Origin: Pseudomonadota bacterium
GTDB lineage: Bacteria; Pseudomonadota; Gammaproteobacteria; Burkholderiales; Gallionellaceae
Direction of reading: 5' to 3'
DNA length: 64,000 nucleotides
Assembly (NCBI GenBank): GCA_021821945.1
Contig: JAJZTF010000001.1
Span: 248,001 to 312,000, forward strand
Numbering within the stretch: the stretch's first letter is position 1; every line of letters begins with the position of its first letter. Both the position numbers and the translations under genes were made by a program. Below, in pieces: positions 29,540 through 40,235 of the stretch. Under the pieces are notes generated by a model. That model was not told where the DNA came from, did not search any database, and saw only the letters and a program-made list of their open reading frames with translations.

Positions 29540-30988
29540 ATGAAAATTCTGGCGCTCATTATACTGCTGATCTTCGCCCCGATAGCCTTCTGCAGCGAAT
29601 TGCCCGACCTTGGCGACGTATCGCAGGAATCCCTGAGTCCTCTTCAGGAACGCCAGATCGGCCAGCAGAGCCTGATGCAGATCAAGGCCAGCAAACAGTA
29701 TTATGACGACCCCGAGGTCAACGACTACCTGAACGAGATAGGAGACAAGCTGGTCCAGTATTCCAACGAACCCTCCCTGAACTTCGAATTCTTCGCGGTG
29801 AACGACAACAGCGTCAACGCGTTCGCGATGCCCGGCGGCTTCATCGGCGTGAACACGGGACTTCTGCTCATCACCGAAAACGAATCCGAACTCGCCTCAG
29901 TGCTCGGCCACGAGATCTCGCACGTCACCCAGCACCACATGGCGCGCATGGTTTCGGCGACCAAGGGGGACACGATGGCATCGATGGCCGCGATCGCCCT
30001 TGCGATATTGGCCGCGCGCAGCAATCCCGATGTCGCTCAGGCCGCAGTGGCCGGAACCGGCGCGCATCTCATGCAAAAGCAGCTCAACTTCACAAGAGAA
30101 CACGAGCAGGAAGCCGACCGTCTGGGGCTGGACCTCATGGAGAAAGCCGGGTTCGACCCTCACGCGATGCCGGAGTTCCTCGAACTCCTGCAGAAATCGA
30201 CGAGGCTCATCGACGGCAATGCTCCCAACTACATGCGTACCCACCCCATCACCAGCGACCGGATCGCCGACATCGAGAACCGGGTGAGCAAGCTGCCCTA
30301 CCATCTGCTGCCCGACAGCCTGGACTTCGATTTCGTGCGCACCAAACTCATCGGCCTGCAGAAGACGCCGAAAAATGCGATCCGCTATTTCAACGATGCG
30401 CTGACCGTCCACAAGTTCGGCAACCAGCTTGCGCAGCGTTACGGGCTGGTATCCTCCCTGTTGCGCGACAACCAGATCGATCGCGCGAAGAGCGAGCTCG
30501 CCATTCTGCTAAAAGAGGCCAAAGGTGCCGCCAAGGACAATGCGATGCTCACAACGCTGCAGGCAAGGGTGAAACGCGCGGCCAAGGACCCCGACACGCT
30601 GGCCTTCTATCGCACTGCAGTGCAGAATTTCCCGCAGTCACGCGCCCTAGTCTATGAGTACACGGATCTTCTGATTAACAGCAATCAGGCCGATGCGGCG
30701 GTCAAGCTGCTGACTGACCAGGTGACGCTGCACCCCATGGACACCACGCTGTATGACCTGGAGGCGCGCGCCTACCACCAGCTGCACAACTCGCTCGAGC
30801 AGCATCGCGCGCAGGCCTACAGCATGGCCTGGCAGGGCAATCTTCCGGATGCGATCATGCAGCTTGAGATCGCAAAGCGCGAGGGGGGAAGCTTCTATCA
30901 GCTCTCCATCATCGAGTCGGACCTGCGCGAGCTGCGCGAGATGCAGAGCGAGCAGGAAGACGGCAAGAAGAAGAAAAAGAAGAAATAG
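29540..30988 (+). CDS. bepA: M48 zinc metalloprotease with TPRs, BepA-type
   Basis: This is a periplasmic protease/chaperone of 482 residues resembling BepA (YfgC), which helps assemble or degrades stalled outer-membrane proteins such as LptD. A signal peptide ends around residue 19 (FAPIAFCSE). The zinc site is HEISH (His124, Glu125, His128) with the third ligand in EHEQEADRLG near residue 193. The C-terminal half is helical TPR-like sequence (about 270-465). The protein ends in an unusual run of seven lysines after EDG. The leader is short, so the promoter is unclear. It ends four bases from a convergent gene. Confidence 0.88.
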   Translation: MKILALIILLIFAPIAFCSELPDLGDVSQESLSPLQERQIGQQSLMQIKASKQYYDDPEVNDYLNEIGDKLVQYSNEPSLNFEFFAVNDNSVNAFAMPGGFIGVNTGLLLITENESELASVLGHEISHVTQHHMARMVSATKGDTMASMAAIALAILAARSNPDVAQAAVAGTGAHLMQKQLNFTREHEQEADRLGLDLMEKAGFDPHAMPEFLELLQKSTRLIDGNAPNYMRTHPITSDRIADIENRVSKLPYHLLPDSLDFDFVRTKLIGLQKTPKNAIRYFNDALTVHKFGNQLAQRYGLVSSLLRDNQIDRAKSELAILLKEAKGAAKDNAMLTTLQARVKRAAKDPDTLAFYRTAVQNFPQSRALVYEYTDLLINSNQADAAVKLLTDQVTLHPMDTTLYDLEARAYHQLHNSLEQHRAQAYSMAWQGNLPDAIMQLEIAKREGGSFYQLSIIESDLRELREMQSEQEDGKKKKKKK

Positions 30989-30992
30989 CCGC

Positions 30993-31412
30993 TCAGTCGC
31001 CCTTCAGCTCTTCCCTCAGCACCCTGCAAAGGTGCTCATCCTGTGGCTGCAGCGTGCAGCGCGCGACCTCCGAAAAAAGAGCCTTGAGCTCATCGAGGCT
31101 GAAGCTCGCCAGGAGGCGGTTCGCCATTTCCTGCTTCAATGGCAGCATGCGCGACTGGCCATCCGGGAGAAGGAAGCCGATTCCGGCGATGCTCCTGAGC
31201 TCGCCCTGTTCGCGACTCAGGGCCATCTGCTCCTTTTCCAGCAGTTCGTAGAAGCGCTCCAGGTCGTCCAGCACTGCCTCTTGAAGATCCTCGGGTATGC
31301 TGACCGTGAAGCCAAGCACATCGTCGGAAACTGAACAGAGCACACCCAGCTCCCCGGCATGGGATACAAACCTGTCCCGCAATGTTTCATCGAAAAAGAT
31401 GTATTCGAACAT
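30993..31412 (-). CDS. Conserved-looking protein of unknown function
   Basis: I do not recognise this 139-residue protein. It is soluble and acidic, with no signal peptide or membrane segment. The N-terminal 60 residues look like a small alpha/beta unit (MFEYIFFDETLRDRF, LGFTVSIPEDL). The middle is helical (LERFYELLEKEQMAL), followed by a glycine turn (SIAGIGFLLPDG) and a C-terminal helix with two cysteines (CTLQPQDEHLC). Codon use is like its neighbours, and it is divergent from the CHASE3 kinase with a normal gap, which supports it as a real gene. Confidence 0.7.
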   Translation of the reverse strand: MFEYIFFDETLRDRFVSHAGELGVLCSVSDDVLGFTVSIPEDLQEAVLDDLERFYELLEKEQMALSREQGELRSIAGIGFLLPDGQSRMLPLKQEMANRLLASFSLDELKALFSEVARCTLQPQDEHLCRVLREELKGD

Positions 31413-31491
31413 GGCATTCCGATCCGGCGATTTTTACCGCCATCCTGCATCCTCCACAAAGCGCAGTCAACCCACTTGCCGTTCAGGGTTA

Positions 31492-31520
31492 TTGACCATC
31501 ATCCGGACAGCCTGTATAAA
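31492..31520 (+). promoter_or_regulatory. Sigma-70 promoter of the CHASE3 hybrid kinase
   Basis: TTGACC (31492-31497), exactly 17 bases and TATAAA (31515-31520) form a near-consensus promoter. Transcription should start near 31527. The kinase start codon at 31553 lacks a strong ribosome-binding site. An 18-codon frame starting at ATG 31533 overlaps it and could be a leader, but nothing confirms this. Confidence 0.75.
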
Positions 31521-31552
31521 CCTACCTTCGAAATGGTCTACCTGGCACTGAA

Positions 31553-33748
31553 ATGCACAAGCAACTTGATTTCGAAACCAAGTTTTTGACTATCATCTCA
31601 GCGACCGCACTGCTGGTCGCCGCGCTCTCCGCGACGACATGGCTTGCGGTAAAGAACGAGCGCAATCAGGCTCATCTCATGCAGCACACCCTCGAAGTCC
31701 TGAACAACCTCTCGCAGATCAAGATCAACCTCCTGGTTCCCGCTTCCATGGTGAGGGGCTATCTCATCACCGGCAATGTCGAGGATCTGAGCGATCTGGA
31801 AAGGCTCAGGGTTGCCAGAGAGGCTGCGCTTGAAAAGCTGAGCGAACTGACTGCGGAAAGCCCCGTGCTGACCAAGGAATGGCTTGCGCTCAACGCAGCG
31901 CTCAACGCCCGCAGGGAGATCGCCGAGCGCCTGATAGCGCTTCGCAAATCAAAAGGGCTCGAAGCGGCGCGCGATTATCTGATCAGCGAAAACGTGGCAG
32001 GACAGCAAAAGAGCCTGTTCCAAATCTTCCGCAGCATGGAAGACGAGGAGAAACGGCTGCTCTCTGAAAACCATGCCAGGCTGGTACGCGCAAGGACGAC
32101 ATCCATCGCGCTCGGCGCCAGCGCAATACTTGGGCTCTTCATGCTGATTGCGATGACCTATCTGCTGATCCGCAAGCAGATGCAGACCAATCTTACGGCA
32201 CAAAGGGCGCTCGAAGCGAGTTCGACCCGTGTGACGACAATACTCAACACGGTCGCAGACGGCATCCTGACAATAGACCAACGCGGCATCATCGAAACCG
32301 TGAATCCCGCCGCAGAGCAACTGTTCGGCTATGCGGCATCCGAGATCACAGGAAAAAACATCACGATGCTGATGCCCGCTTCCTACAGGGACAACCATGA
32401 CGGCCAGATCAGGCGCTACCTCGAGACCGGAGAAAAGCGCGTCATAGGCAAAGGCCGCGAGACCTATGGACAACACAGGGACGGACATGCATTCCCGATA
32501 GAGCTTTCCGTCAACGAGATGGTGCTGGATGGGGAGAAGCGCTTCACAGGCGTGGTGCACGACATCACTTCCCGGAAAAAAGCCCAGCAGGCGCTGATCG
32601 ATGCGCGCGACGAGGCCGACCGCGCCAATCGCGCGAAGTCGGAATTCCTCTCCAGCATGAGCCATGAACTTAGGACGCCCTTGAATGCGATTCTGGGCTT
32701 CAGCCAGCTCATGGAAATGGACGATGCCCTGCCCGAAGAACACAAGGAAAACGTGCAGGAGATCATCAAGGCGGGCGAACACCTTCTCGTTCTGATCAAC
32801 GAGGTGCTGGATCTCGCGAAGGTGGAGTCAGGGCGTGTCGAGCTGTCCCTCGAGCCTGTCGAGGTATGCGCCATCATCGCAGAATGCCTGCCGCTGGTGG
32901 ATGCGCTGGCAAACAAGCGCAGCATAATGCTGAGCCACATGGGGTTGCAGGGGGTGATGGTGCGCGCAGACCGCATGCGTCTGAAACAGGCCCTGCTCAA
33001 CCTCATTTCCAATGCGATCAAGTACAACCGCGATGGCGGCAGCGTGCACATCGAAGTGCAGGAGGCAGACCAGCCCGAGAAACACGGATTGAGGATCAGG
33101 GTCACCGACACCGGCCCCGGCATTCCGAAGGAGCGCCTCAACCAGCTGTTCCAGCCCTTCAACCGCCTCTCGGCCGAGAACAGCGGCGTGGAAGGGACAG
33201 GCATAGGCCTCACCATCACGCGCCGCATCGTGGAGATGATGGGCGGCAGCGTGGGGGTGGAGAGCGAAGTTGGCAAAGGCAGCACTTTCTGGATCGAGCT
33301 CCCGATGGAGTCGGCACCCGATGCAGAACCCGAGCCAAGACACGACACCGGAATCAATGCAAGCCCGCTCAAAGGCCAGAAAAAGCTGCTCTACATCGAG
33401 GACAATCCGGCCAACCTGAAACTCGTCGCCCAGATCCTCAAAAACCACGACCACATCGATCTTCTCACCGCCGACAATCCCGAGCTTGGCAGGGAGCTTG
33501 CACTGCTTCACAAACCGGACCTGATCCTGCTCGACATCAACATGCCGCGCATGGATGGCTATCAGCTGCTTGAAATCTTCAAGTCGGTCGAGGAGCTGAC
33601 CAAAACGCCGGTGGTCGCCGTCACTGCGAAGGCGATGGAGCAGGACGTCCAGCGCGGGCTGGCTTCCGGATTTTCCGGATACCTCACCAAACCGCTCGAC
33701 ATCCCGAGCTTTCTGAAGACCATAGAGTGCTGCCTTTCCGGCGCCTGA
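31553..33748 (+). CDS. CHASE3-PAS hybrid histidine kinase with receiver
   Basis: This is an inner-membrane hybrid sensor kinase of 731 residues. Membrane segments at about 11-33 and 184-206 bracket a periplasmic CHASE3 sensor. A PAS domain follows (about 224-340), then HisKA (phosphoacceptor His371 in SMSHELRTPLN), HATPase (N box NLISNAIKYN, G1 DTGPGIP, G2 GTGIGL) and a C-terminal receiver (Asp661 in LLDINMPRMDG). The PAS domain resembles FixL. His282, Arg288 and Arg302 match in spacing the haem-ligand histidine (His200), Arg206 and Arg220 of Bradyrhizobium FixL, so haem-based gas sensing is possible. No output regulator is encoded next to it. Phosphorelay to a histidine phosphotransfer protein elsewhere is expected. 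Confidence 0.9.
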   Translation: MHKQLDFETKFLTIISATALLVAALSATTWLAVKNERNQAHLMQHTLEVLNNLSQIKINLLVPASMVRGYLITGNVEDLSDLERLRVAREAALEKLSELTAESPVLTKEWLALNAALNARREIAERLIALRKSKGLEAARDYLISENVAGQQKSLFQIFRSMEDEEKRLLSENHARLVRARTTSIALGASAILGLFMLIAMTYLLIRKQMQTNLTAQRALEASSTRVTTILNTVADGILTIDQRGIIETVNPAAEQLFGYAASEITGKNITMLMPASYRDNHDGQIRRYLETGEKRVIGKGRETYGQHRDGHAFPIELSVNEMVLDGEKRFTGVVHDITSRKKAQQALIDARDEADRANRAKSEFLSSMSHELRTPLNAILGFSQLMEMDDALPEEHKENVQEIIKAGEHLLVLINEVLDLAKVESGRVELSLEPVEVCAIIAECLPLVDALANKRSIMLSHMGLQGVMVRADRMRLKQALLNLISNAIKYNRDGGSVHIEVQEADQPEKHGLRIRVTDTGPGIPKERLNQLFQPFNRLSAENSGVEGTGIGLTITRRIVEMMGGSVGVESEVGKGSTFWIELPMESAPDAEPEPRHDTGINASPLKGQKKLLYIEDNPANLKLVAQILKNHDHIDLLTADNPELGRELALLHKPDLILLDINMPRMDGYQLLEIFKSVEELTKTPVVAVTAKAMEQDVQRGLASGFSGYLTKPLDIPSFLKTIECCLSGA

Positions 33749-33749
33749 T

Positions 33750-36125
33750 TCAGCCGGGCGCGAGGCCTTGCACGACAGCCTTGCCCTTCATCGGCAGCAG
33801 TCTGCCCATCCTTGCGCGCCTTCCGAAGTGAGCCTGCAGATCCTGCCCGGAAACGCGGATCACCTGTTCCCTGCCTGTTGCTGTCTGCAGGGTGACGGCC
33901 ACATCCGGCTGATTGACGACGATAGCAGAAGCCAGGACATCGCGATCCTCCAGCCCCATCACGATCACGCCGCGCCCGCCGGAAGCGAGCTGTTTCATCT
34001 CGGAAAGGGAGAATGCAAGCAGCCTTCCCGACCGGCTGGCTGACAGCACAAGCGATTGCCCGGTCGGCGAAAACAGGAATGGCGGAAGCATCTCCTCCTC
34101 ACCCTCCAGCGCGATGAACTGCTTGCCCGCCTTGTTGCGCGCCACCATGTTGCCTATCGTCGAGACGAATCCGTAGCTTCTCGATGTCGCAAGCAGCACG
34201 CCCTGATCGACGGATCCGCAGATTACATTAGCTATCTTCGCGCCGGGAGAAAGTTCGATCAGCGTGGTCAAAGGCACGCCGTCTCCCCGCCCTCCTGGCA
34301 ACTGGCTCACGGGTATGCTGCATACCCGTCCGTTGCTGCAGATCACGATGCAGTGATCCGTCGTCCTGCACTCGAAAGCCGCGAGCATTCCGTCGCCTTC
34401 CTTGAAGCTCAAACCGGCAAGGTCCAGCTTGTGCCCCTGTCTTGCTCTTCCCCAGTGCTTCCTCGAGATGATCACGGTCACGGGTTCGTCCACCACCGGC
34501 GCTGCCAGCACGATGCGCTCCGCCTGCTCGATCAAGGTTCTCCTGTCGTCGCCATAGGACTTCATGTCCTCCTCGATCTCCTTCGCCACCCGCCGGCGCA
34601 GCAGGGATTCCGATCCCAAGAGCCTGCCTATGTCGGCCCCTTCTTCCTGCAAGGCCTTGAGCTCGCGCTCTATCCTGATGCCTTCCATCCTCGCAAGCTG
34701 GCGCAGACGGATCTCGAGGATGTCCTCGGCCTGGCGTTCGGACAGATCGAAGCGTTCGATCAGCGCGGGCTTGGGTTCATCCGATTCGCGTATCAGCGCG
34801 ATCACCTCATCCAGGTTCAGGAATACCACCATGCGCCCCTGCAGGATGTGGATGCGGTCGTTGATCTGATCAAGGCGGTATGCAAAGCGCCGGCGCACGG
34901 TCGCGATGCGGAATTCGCACCACTCCCTGATCATCGAGGCGACGGGTTTCTGCCTGGGCCTTCCGTCTATGCCTATCATCACCATGTTCACGGGCAACGA
35001 GCACTCGAGGCTGGTGTGGGCGAGCAGGATGGCCATGAACTCTTCCACGGACTGGCGGGAGGACTTGGGCTCGAACACCAGCCTCACCGCCTGGTCCTTG
35101 TCGGACTCGTCGGAAACCCTGTCGAGGACCGAAAGCATCAGCTGCCGGGTCTGCACCTGATCGGGCGTCAGCGCCTTCTTGTTGACCCTCACCTTGGGAT
35201 TCGTGAGTTCCTCTATCTCCTCCATGATCTTCTTGGAGGAAGTGCCCTGCGGAAGCTCGTATACCGCAACCCGCCACTGGCCTCTTGCAAGCTCCTCGAC
35301 ATGCCAGCGCGCGCGCATCTTGAGCGAACCGCGCCCCGTCCTGTAGCATTCCCTGATATCGGAAGGGGACGAGATGATCTGCGCGCCGCCCGGAAGATCG
35401 GGTCCGGCGATGAGTTCAAGTATCTCGTCATCCGGACATTCCGGATTCTTCACGCAAAGCGCGGCAGCAGCACCCACCTCGCGCAGGTTGTGCGAGGGGA
35501 TCTCGGTTGCCATGCCGACCGCGATGCCGGACGCGCCGTTGAGCAAAACCATAGGAAGGCGCGCCGGCAGTTTCGCCGGTTCCTCGAAATGGCCGTCGTA
35601 GTTCGGGACCATGTCCACCGTCCCCATGTCGAGCTCGGACAGGAGGACGGCCGAGATCGGGGTCAGGCGCGCCTCGGTATAGCGCATCGCGGCAGAATTG
35701 TCGCCATCCCTGGAGCCGAAATTCCCCTGACCGTCTATCAGCGGATAGCGCAGGGAAAAATCCTGGGCCAGCCTCACCATCGCGTCGTATGCGGAAGCGT
35801 CTCCGTGAGGGTGGAACTTGCCCAGCACTTCCCCCACCACCCTGGCGGACTTCACGAAAGTGCTGTTCGGCGCGAGCCCCATCTCGCGCATCGCATAAAG
35901 GATGCGGCGCTGCACGGGCTTCTGCCCGTCGCACACATCGGGCAGCGCGCGCCCCTTCACCACCGATACCGCATATTCCAGGTAGGCGCGCTCGGCATAC
36001 TGCGCAAGCGGCACGGAATCCCCTTCGGGAAGGGCCGGCAGCGGGGAAAACTGCCTCGGCAGAGTCTCCTTCCTTTCAGCCGGTTCTTCGGGCGCCTCGA
36101 ACAACTCGTCCTGCATCTCAGACAT
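33750..36125 (-). CDS. parC: DNA topoisomerase IV subunit A
   Basis: ParC is the DNA-cleaving subunit of topoisomerase IV, which decatenates daughter chromosomes. The protein is 791 residues. The catalytic tyrosine is Tyr149 in [12 protein letters not shown], later than in E. coli because of an N-terminal extension of about 30 residues rich in Glu and Pro. The winged-helix part has [11 protein letters not shown] near residue 68. The C-terminal domain is a beta-pinwheel of ParC type, without a full GyrA box. The adjacent parE supports ParC over GyrA. The ATG overlaps the parE stop by eight bases. Confidence 0.95.
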   Translation of the reverse strand: MSEMQDELFEAPEEPAERKETLPRQFSPLPALPEGDSVPLAQYAERAYLEYAVSVVKGRALPDVCDGQKPVQRRILYAMREMGLAPNSTFVKSARVVGEVLGKFHPHGDASAYDAMVRLAQDFSLRYPLIDGQGNFGSRDGDNSAAMRYTEARLTPISAVLLSELDMGTVDMVPNYDGHFEEPAKLPARLPMVLLNGASGIAVGMATEIPSHNLREVGAAAALCVKNPECPDDEILELIAGPDLPGGAQIISSPSDIRECYRTGRGSLKMRARWHVEELARGQWRVAVYELPQGTSSKKIMEEIEELTNPKVRVNKKALTPDQVQTRQLMLSVLDRVSDESDKDQAVRLVFEPKSSRQSVEEFMAILLAHTSLECSLPVNMVMIGIDGRPRQKPVASMIREWCEFRIATVRRRFAYRLDQINDRIHILQGRMVVFLNLDEVIALIRESDEPKPALIERFDLSERQAEDILEIRLRQLARMEGIRIERELKALQEEGADIGRLLGSESLLRRRVAKEIEEDMKSYGDDRRTLIEQAERIVLAAPVVDEPVTVIISRKHWGRARQGHKLDLAGLSFKEGDGMLAAFECRTTDHCIVICSNGRVCSIPVSQLPGGRGDGVPLTTLIELSPGAKIANVICGSVDQGVLLATSRSYGFVSTIGNMVARNKAGKQFIALEGEEEMLPPFLFSPTGQSLVLSASRSGRLLAFSLSEMKQLASGGRGVIVMGLEDRDVLASAIVVNQPDVAVTLQTATGREQVIRVSGQDLQAHFGRRARMGRLLPMKGKAVVQGLAPG

Positions 36126-38079
36126 CGCCCGTCACCTCGTTGCCGTGATATTCCAGCCATTCCCGGCGCAAACCGGATTCCTTCTTGCCCATCAGCATCA
36201 TCATCGTCTGTTCTGCATCGAAATAGGAGGAAGCATCGAGCTCGACCAAAAGCGCGCGCCTCGTGTCTGGACACATCGTGGTCTCCCAGAGCTGCTGCGG
36301 ATTCATTTCGCCCAGCCCCTTGAAGCGCGATATGCTCCACGAACCCTCGCGCACCTTTTCCTTGCGCAGCCTGTCCTCGATCGCCGCAAGCTCCTCCTCG
36401 TTCAGCGCATAGAGCTTGCGGATCGGCTTCTTTCCCTGCGCCGGCACGTCTATGCGGAAAAGCGGGGGCTGGGCAAGATAGACATTGCCGTTTTCGATGA
36501 GCTTGGGAAAATGGCGGAAGAAAAGCGTCAAAAGCAGGGTCGCGATATGCGAGCCATCCACGTCCGCATCGGCCATGATGTAGATGCCGGAATAGCGCAG
36601 GCCCGAAAGATCAGGCGCATCTTTCATGCCATGAGGATCGACGCCTATTGCAACCGCGATGTCGTGAACCTCGGCGTTGGAGAACAGCCTGTCGCGGTCG
36701 ACCTCGAAGGTGTTGAGCACCTTGCCCCTAAGCGGCAGAACAGCCTGGAACTCCTTGTTTCTTCCCTGCTTTGCCGATCCCCCCGCGGAATCGCCCTCGA
36801 CCAGGAAGAGCTCGTTTCTCGCAGGATTGAATTCGGCCGCATCGGTGAGTTTTCCTGGCAGGACGGCGACCGAAGAGCCCTTCTTCTTCTCTATCTTCTG
36901 GCTGGACTTCATCCGGCTCTGCGCCTGCCTGATCGAAATCTCGGCTATCTTCTTGCCGTATTCGACATGCTCGTTGAGCCAGAGCAGAAGCGGGTCGCTG
37001 ACCATGCTTGAAACGAGCTTCAGCGCATTTCTCGAGACCAGCTTCTCCTTGGTCTGCCCCTGGAAGGAAGGATCGAGCAGCCGCGCCGAAAGCACGAAGC
37101 TCACCCGCCCGAAAACATCGTCGGATGCGAGCTTGACGCCCTTGGGCAGCATGCTGTGCAGCTCGATGAAGCTCTTCACCGCATTGAAGATGCCCTCGCG
37201 CAAGCCTGAGTCATGCGTGCCTCCCGACCAGGTGGGGATCAGATTGACATAGGACTCGCGCGCAATCGCTCCTTCTTCCGTCCAGGCAAAGGCCCAGGCG
37301 GCACCCTCCCCTTCCACGAAGCTCTCATCCCCGCCCTTGGCGACATAGCGTTCGCCGGTGAAGATGGGCGCGGCGAGTTCCTCGCCCGAGAGCGCCTCTG
37401 CCAGATAGCCGCGCAGCCCGTCAGGATAAACCCATGAGTTCGATTCGCCGCTCTTCTCGATGTTGAGCGTAATCGTCACGCCGGGCAGAAGCACCGCCTT
37501 TGCGCGCAGCGCGCGCTCCATATCCGCGAGGTTCACCTGCGGACTGTCGAAATATTTCGGATCCGGCCATACGCGGACCACGGTTCCCGTCTTGCGTTTG
37601 GGGCAATTTGCCACTTTGGTCAAAGGACTCAAGGCCACGCCGTTCTCGAAGCGCACGCGGTGCTCGCCGCCGCCCCTGAACACCGTGACCTCGACCGCCC
37701 TGGAGAGCGCATTGGTCACCGCGACGCCCACGCCGTGCAGCCCGCCTGCAAAGCGGTATGCGCCGCCCTTCTCCTTGTCGAACTTGCCTCCCGAGTGCAG
37801 CACGGTGAAGGCAACTTCGACCACCGAGATGCCCTCCTCGGGATGGATGCCGACCGGGATGCCCCTGCCTTCGTCCGCTACCGAGACCGATCCGTCCGCA
37901 TGGGCGGTGACTGCTATGCTGCCCGAATAGCCTGCAAGCGCCTCATCGCAGGCATTGTCCACCACTTCCGTGACGATGTGATTCGGATTGTCCAGCGTCG
38001 TGTACATCCCCGGACGCTGGCGCACGGGCTCGAGCCCGCGCAAGACCTTGAATGACGATTCGTCATACGTTGCACCCAC
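36118..38079 (-). CDS. parE: DNA topoisomerase IV subunit B
   Basis: ParE is the ATPase subunit of topoisomerase IV. The product is 653 residues with a GTG start at 38079 behind a strong GGAGGGAT site. The GHKL ATPase shows [23 protein letters not shown] and [15 protein letters not shown]. The TOPRIM part has the [15 protein letters not shown] motif near residue 418 and DADVDGSHI near 507. PQQLWETTM near the C-terminus is the QLWETT motif typical of ParE. It forms an operon with parC and lies 22 bases after prc. Confidence 0.96.
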   Translation of the reverse strand: MGATYDESSFKVLRGLEPVRQRPGMYTTLDNPNHIVTEVVDNACDEALAGYSGSIAVTAHADGSVSVADEGRGIPVGIHPEEGISVVEVAFTVLHSGGKFDKEKGGAYRFAGGLHGVGVAVTNALSRAVEVTVFRGGGEHRVRFENGVALSPLTKVANCPKRKTGTVVRVWPDPKYFDSPQVNLADMERALRAKAVLLPGVTITLNIEKSGESNSWVYPDGLRGYLAEALSGEELAAPIFTGERYVAKGGDESFVEGEGAAWAFAWTEEGAIARESYVNLIPTWSGGTHDSGLREGIFNAVKSFIELHSMLPKGVKLASDDVFGRVSFVLSARLLDPSFQGQTKEKLVSRNALKLVSSMVSDPLLLWLNEHVEYGKKIAEISIRQAQSRMKSSQKIEKKKGSSVAVLPGKLTDAAEFNPARNELFLVEGDSAGGSAKQGRNKEFQAVLPLRGKVLNTFEVDRDRLFSNAEVHDIAVAIGVDPHGMKDAPDLSGLRYSGIYIMADADVDGSHIATLLLTLFFRHFPKLIENGNVYLAQPPLFRIDVPAQGKKPIRKLYALNEEELAAIEDRLRKEKVREGSWSISRFKGLGEMNPQQLWETTMCPDTRRALLVELDASSYFDAEQTMMMLMGKKESGLRREWLEYHGNEVTGDV

Positions 38080-38101
38080 TCATCCCTCCAATCGAAGCCT
38101 A

Positions 38102-40219
38102 TTATTGAGCGCCAGGCTTTAGCAGCACGCTGGCCGCGAGACTGGAATTGGCCTTCAGCAGTCCGACCTCGTCGCTCAGTATGTGCGCAGACTCGTCGAG
38201 CAGCACGTCCTTCACGTCCTTCCTCGCCTTCTCGAGTGCGAGATCCGCACTGATGTTACGCTCGTTGGACTGCAATCCGTCATCCGCAAGCTTCATCGCC
38301 TCATCCGGAGACTTGTCCGCCTCGCGCTGCTTGATCCTGGCTTCCTGTGCCTCGCGCTCCTTTTTGCGCTCCGCCTCGTTGAGGGATATCTGGTTCTTCT
38401 TGCGCTGCGCATCGAACTCGGCGATGTCCTCCTTCAGCGACTTGAAATCCCTGTCGTGCGAAACGCGCATGTCGTGATTCACGATCAGCATCGGCAGGAT
38501 GGGCGCGAGATCCCCGTCGCGACGGTAGTTCGCCGGCTTGATCTGCATCCAGGGCAGCGCATTGTCATAGCTCGATTCGCCGAAATCCTCCGAATCCACG
38601 ATCATCGGCAGGCTGATGTCCGGCGTCACGCCGCGCAGCTGGGTCGTCCCGCCGTTGATGCGGAAGAACTGCGCCGTGGTCATCTTGAGCTCGCCATACT
38701 GAGGCTGCGGGTTCTTCACCAGCCTGTCGAGATTGACCACCGACTGCACCGTTCCCTTGCCAAAGCTGGTCGAGCCCAACACGATGCCGCGCCCGTAGTC
38801 CTGGATCGCAGCCGCGAAGATTTCGGAGGCGGAGGCCGAGCCATGGTTGATCAGCACGGCCATGGGCCCAGTCCAGACCGCGTCCTCGTCGGTATCGCTC
38901 TCGACGGTGACATCCCCTTTGGAGTCGCGCTGCTGAACGACAGGCCCCTTGCCCACGAAAAGCCCGGTCAGCTCAATCGCCTCGTCCAGAGACCCGCCTC
39001 CGTTGTTGCGCAGGTCCATCAGCACACCATCCACCTTTTCCTTCTTGAATTCACCGAGGATGCGGGCGACGTCCCTGGTCGCGCTCTTGTAATTCGGGTC
39101 CCCCTTCATGCGCGCGGCAAAATCCTGATAGAAACCAGGAAGGGAGATCACGCCGATGTGGCGCGTGACGCCTCCGTCCTTGACCTCTATTACGGACTTC
39201 TTGGCGGCCTGCTTGTCCAGCGTGATCTTCTTGCGCACCAGCGTGACGAGCTTGTGCTTCCCGTCCGGACCGGCCTCAGCCGGCAGCACGTCCAGCCTCA
39301 CCACGCTGTTTTCCTTGCCCCTGATCTGCGCGACCGCATCATCTATCCGCCAGCCCATCACGTCGACGATGGGGCCATCCTTGCCCTGGCCTACACCCAC
39401 GATGCGGTCTCCAGGCTTGAGCTGCCCCGAAAGCGCTGCAGGCCCGCCCGGCATCAGCTCGCGTATCGCCGTATAGTCGTCCTTTTCCTGGAGCACGGCC
39501 CCGATGCCGGTCAGGGACAACCTCATCGAGATGTTGAAATCCTCCGTGGCGCGCACGCCGAGGTAATTGGTGTGCGGATCTATCGCCATCGCATAGGCGT
39601 TCATGAAGTCCTGGAATACGTCGTCGCTCTTGACCCGGGTCAGGTTGTTCAGGGAATTTTCATACCGTTTGTCCAGCGTCGCGCGTATGCTCTTGTCGTC
39701 CTTTCCGGCAAGCTTCAGGCGCAGCCAGTCGTTCTTCACGCGCTTGCGCCAGACATCGTCGAGTTCCGCACGGGACTTGGCCCAGGGCGCATTCTTCCTG
39801 GTGTACTGGTAGGACTCCTGCCTGCTGAAATCGAAATGCCTGTCCAGAAGGCTCCTGGCATAGGCATAGCGCTCCGCGACGCGCTTCTGGTAGAGGTTGA
39901 ATATCGCAAAGGGAATGGAGAGATCCTGCTTCAGGATCGCATCGTCCAGCCTAGTCTCGTCAGGCTTGAAGCTGTCGATGTCGGACTGCAGGAAGAACAT
40001 CTTCTCGCCGTCGAGCTCCTTCAGATACTGATCGAATATCTGCCTTGAGAGCGCATCGTCCAGCGGCACCTGCCTGTAATGGTAGCGCGTCAGCACCTCG
40101 GCAGAAAGCAGGGCGGCCTGAGTCTGCTGCTGCAGCGGCGCGAGTTCCCTGTCGGCCTGCGCGCTGTTGAAAGCAACCAGCGTGAACGCAAGCATTACCC
40201 ACAGCAATCTTTTCTTCAT
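38102..40219 (-). CDS. prc: Tail-specific periplasmic protease Prc
   Basis: Prc (Tsp) is a periplasmic serine-lysine protease that trims or degrades proteins from nonpolar C-termini, including lipoproteins and peptidoglycan hydrolases. The product is 705 residues with a signal peptide cleaved after SAQA near residue 21. A PDZ domain (about 230-320) precedes the protease core. By spacing against E. coli Ser430, Asp441 and Lys455, the catalytic residues are Ser463, Asp474 and Lys488 (SASASEIFAA, FGKGTVQ). The start ATG 40219 (MKKRLLWVML) is preceded by GAGGATATGAG; an upstream frame is intergenic. Two direct repeats flank its -10. Confidence 0.93.
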   Translation of the reverse strand: MKKRLLWVMLAFTLVAFNSAQADRELAPLQQQTQAALLSAEVLTRYHYRQVPLDDALSRQIFDQYLKELDGEKMFFLQSDIDSFKPDETRLDDAILKQDLSIPFAIFNLYQKRVAERYAYARSLLDRHFDFSRQESYQYTRKNAPWAKSRAELDDVWRKRVKNDWLRLKLAGKDDKSIRATLDKRYENSLNNLTRVKSDDVFQDFMNAYAMAIDPHTNYLGVRATEDFNISMRLSLTGIGAVLQEKDDYTAIRELMPGGPAALSGQLKPGDRIVGVGQGKDGPIVDVMGWRIDDAVAQIRGKENSVVRLDVLPAEAGPDGKHKLVTLVRKKITLDKQAAKKSVIEVKDGGVTRHIGVISLPGFYQDFAARMKGDPNYKSATRDVARILGEFKKEKVDGVLMDLRNNGGGSLDEAIELTGLFVGKGPVVQQRDSKGDVTVESDTDEDAVWTGPMAVLINHGSASASEIFAAAIQDYGRGIVLGSTSFGKGTVQSVVNLDRLVKNPQPQYGELKMTTAQFFRINGGTTQLRGVTPDISLPMIVDSEDFGESSYDNALPWMQIKPANYRRDGDLAPILPMLIVNHDMRVSHDRDFKSLKEDIAEFDAQRKKNQISLNEAERKKEREAQEARIKQREADKSPDEAMKLADDGLQSNERNISADLALEKARKDVKDVLLDESAHILSDEVGLLKANSSLAASVLLKPGAQ

Positions 40220-40235
40220 CTCATATCCTCGATAA

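Noticed and set aside
31533-31589. 18-codon leader peptide overlapping the CHASE3 kinase start
   Set aside because: The frame is short, has no clear ribosome-binding site and no amino-acid bias typical of attenuators.
34056-36323. Long open frame (755 codons) on the plus strand opposite parC
   Set aside because: It lies antisense to a well-supported parC/parE pair, has a composition rich in Arg, His and Gly with no domain, and arises from GC-rich third positions.
38183-40048. Long plus-strand open frame opposite prc
   Set aside because: It is antisense to a complete Prc with all catalytic residues, and the predicted protein has no recognisable features.
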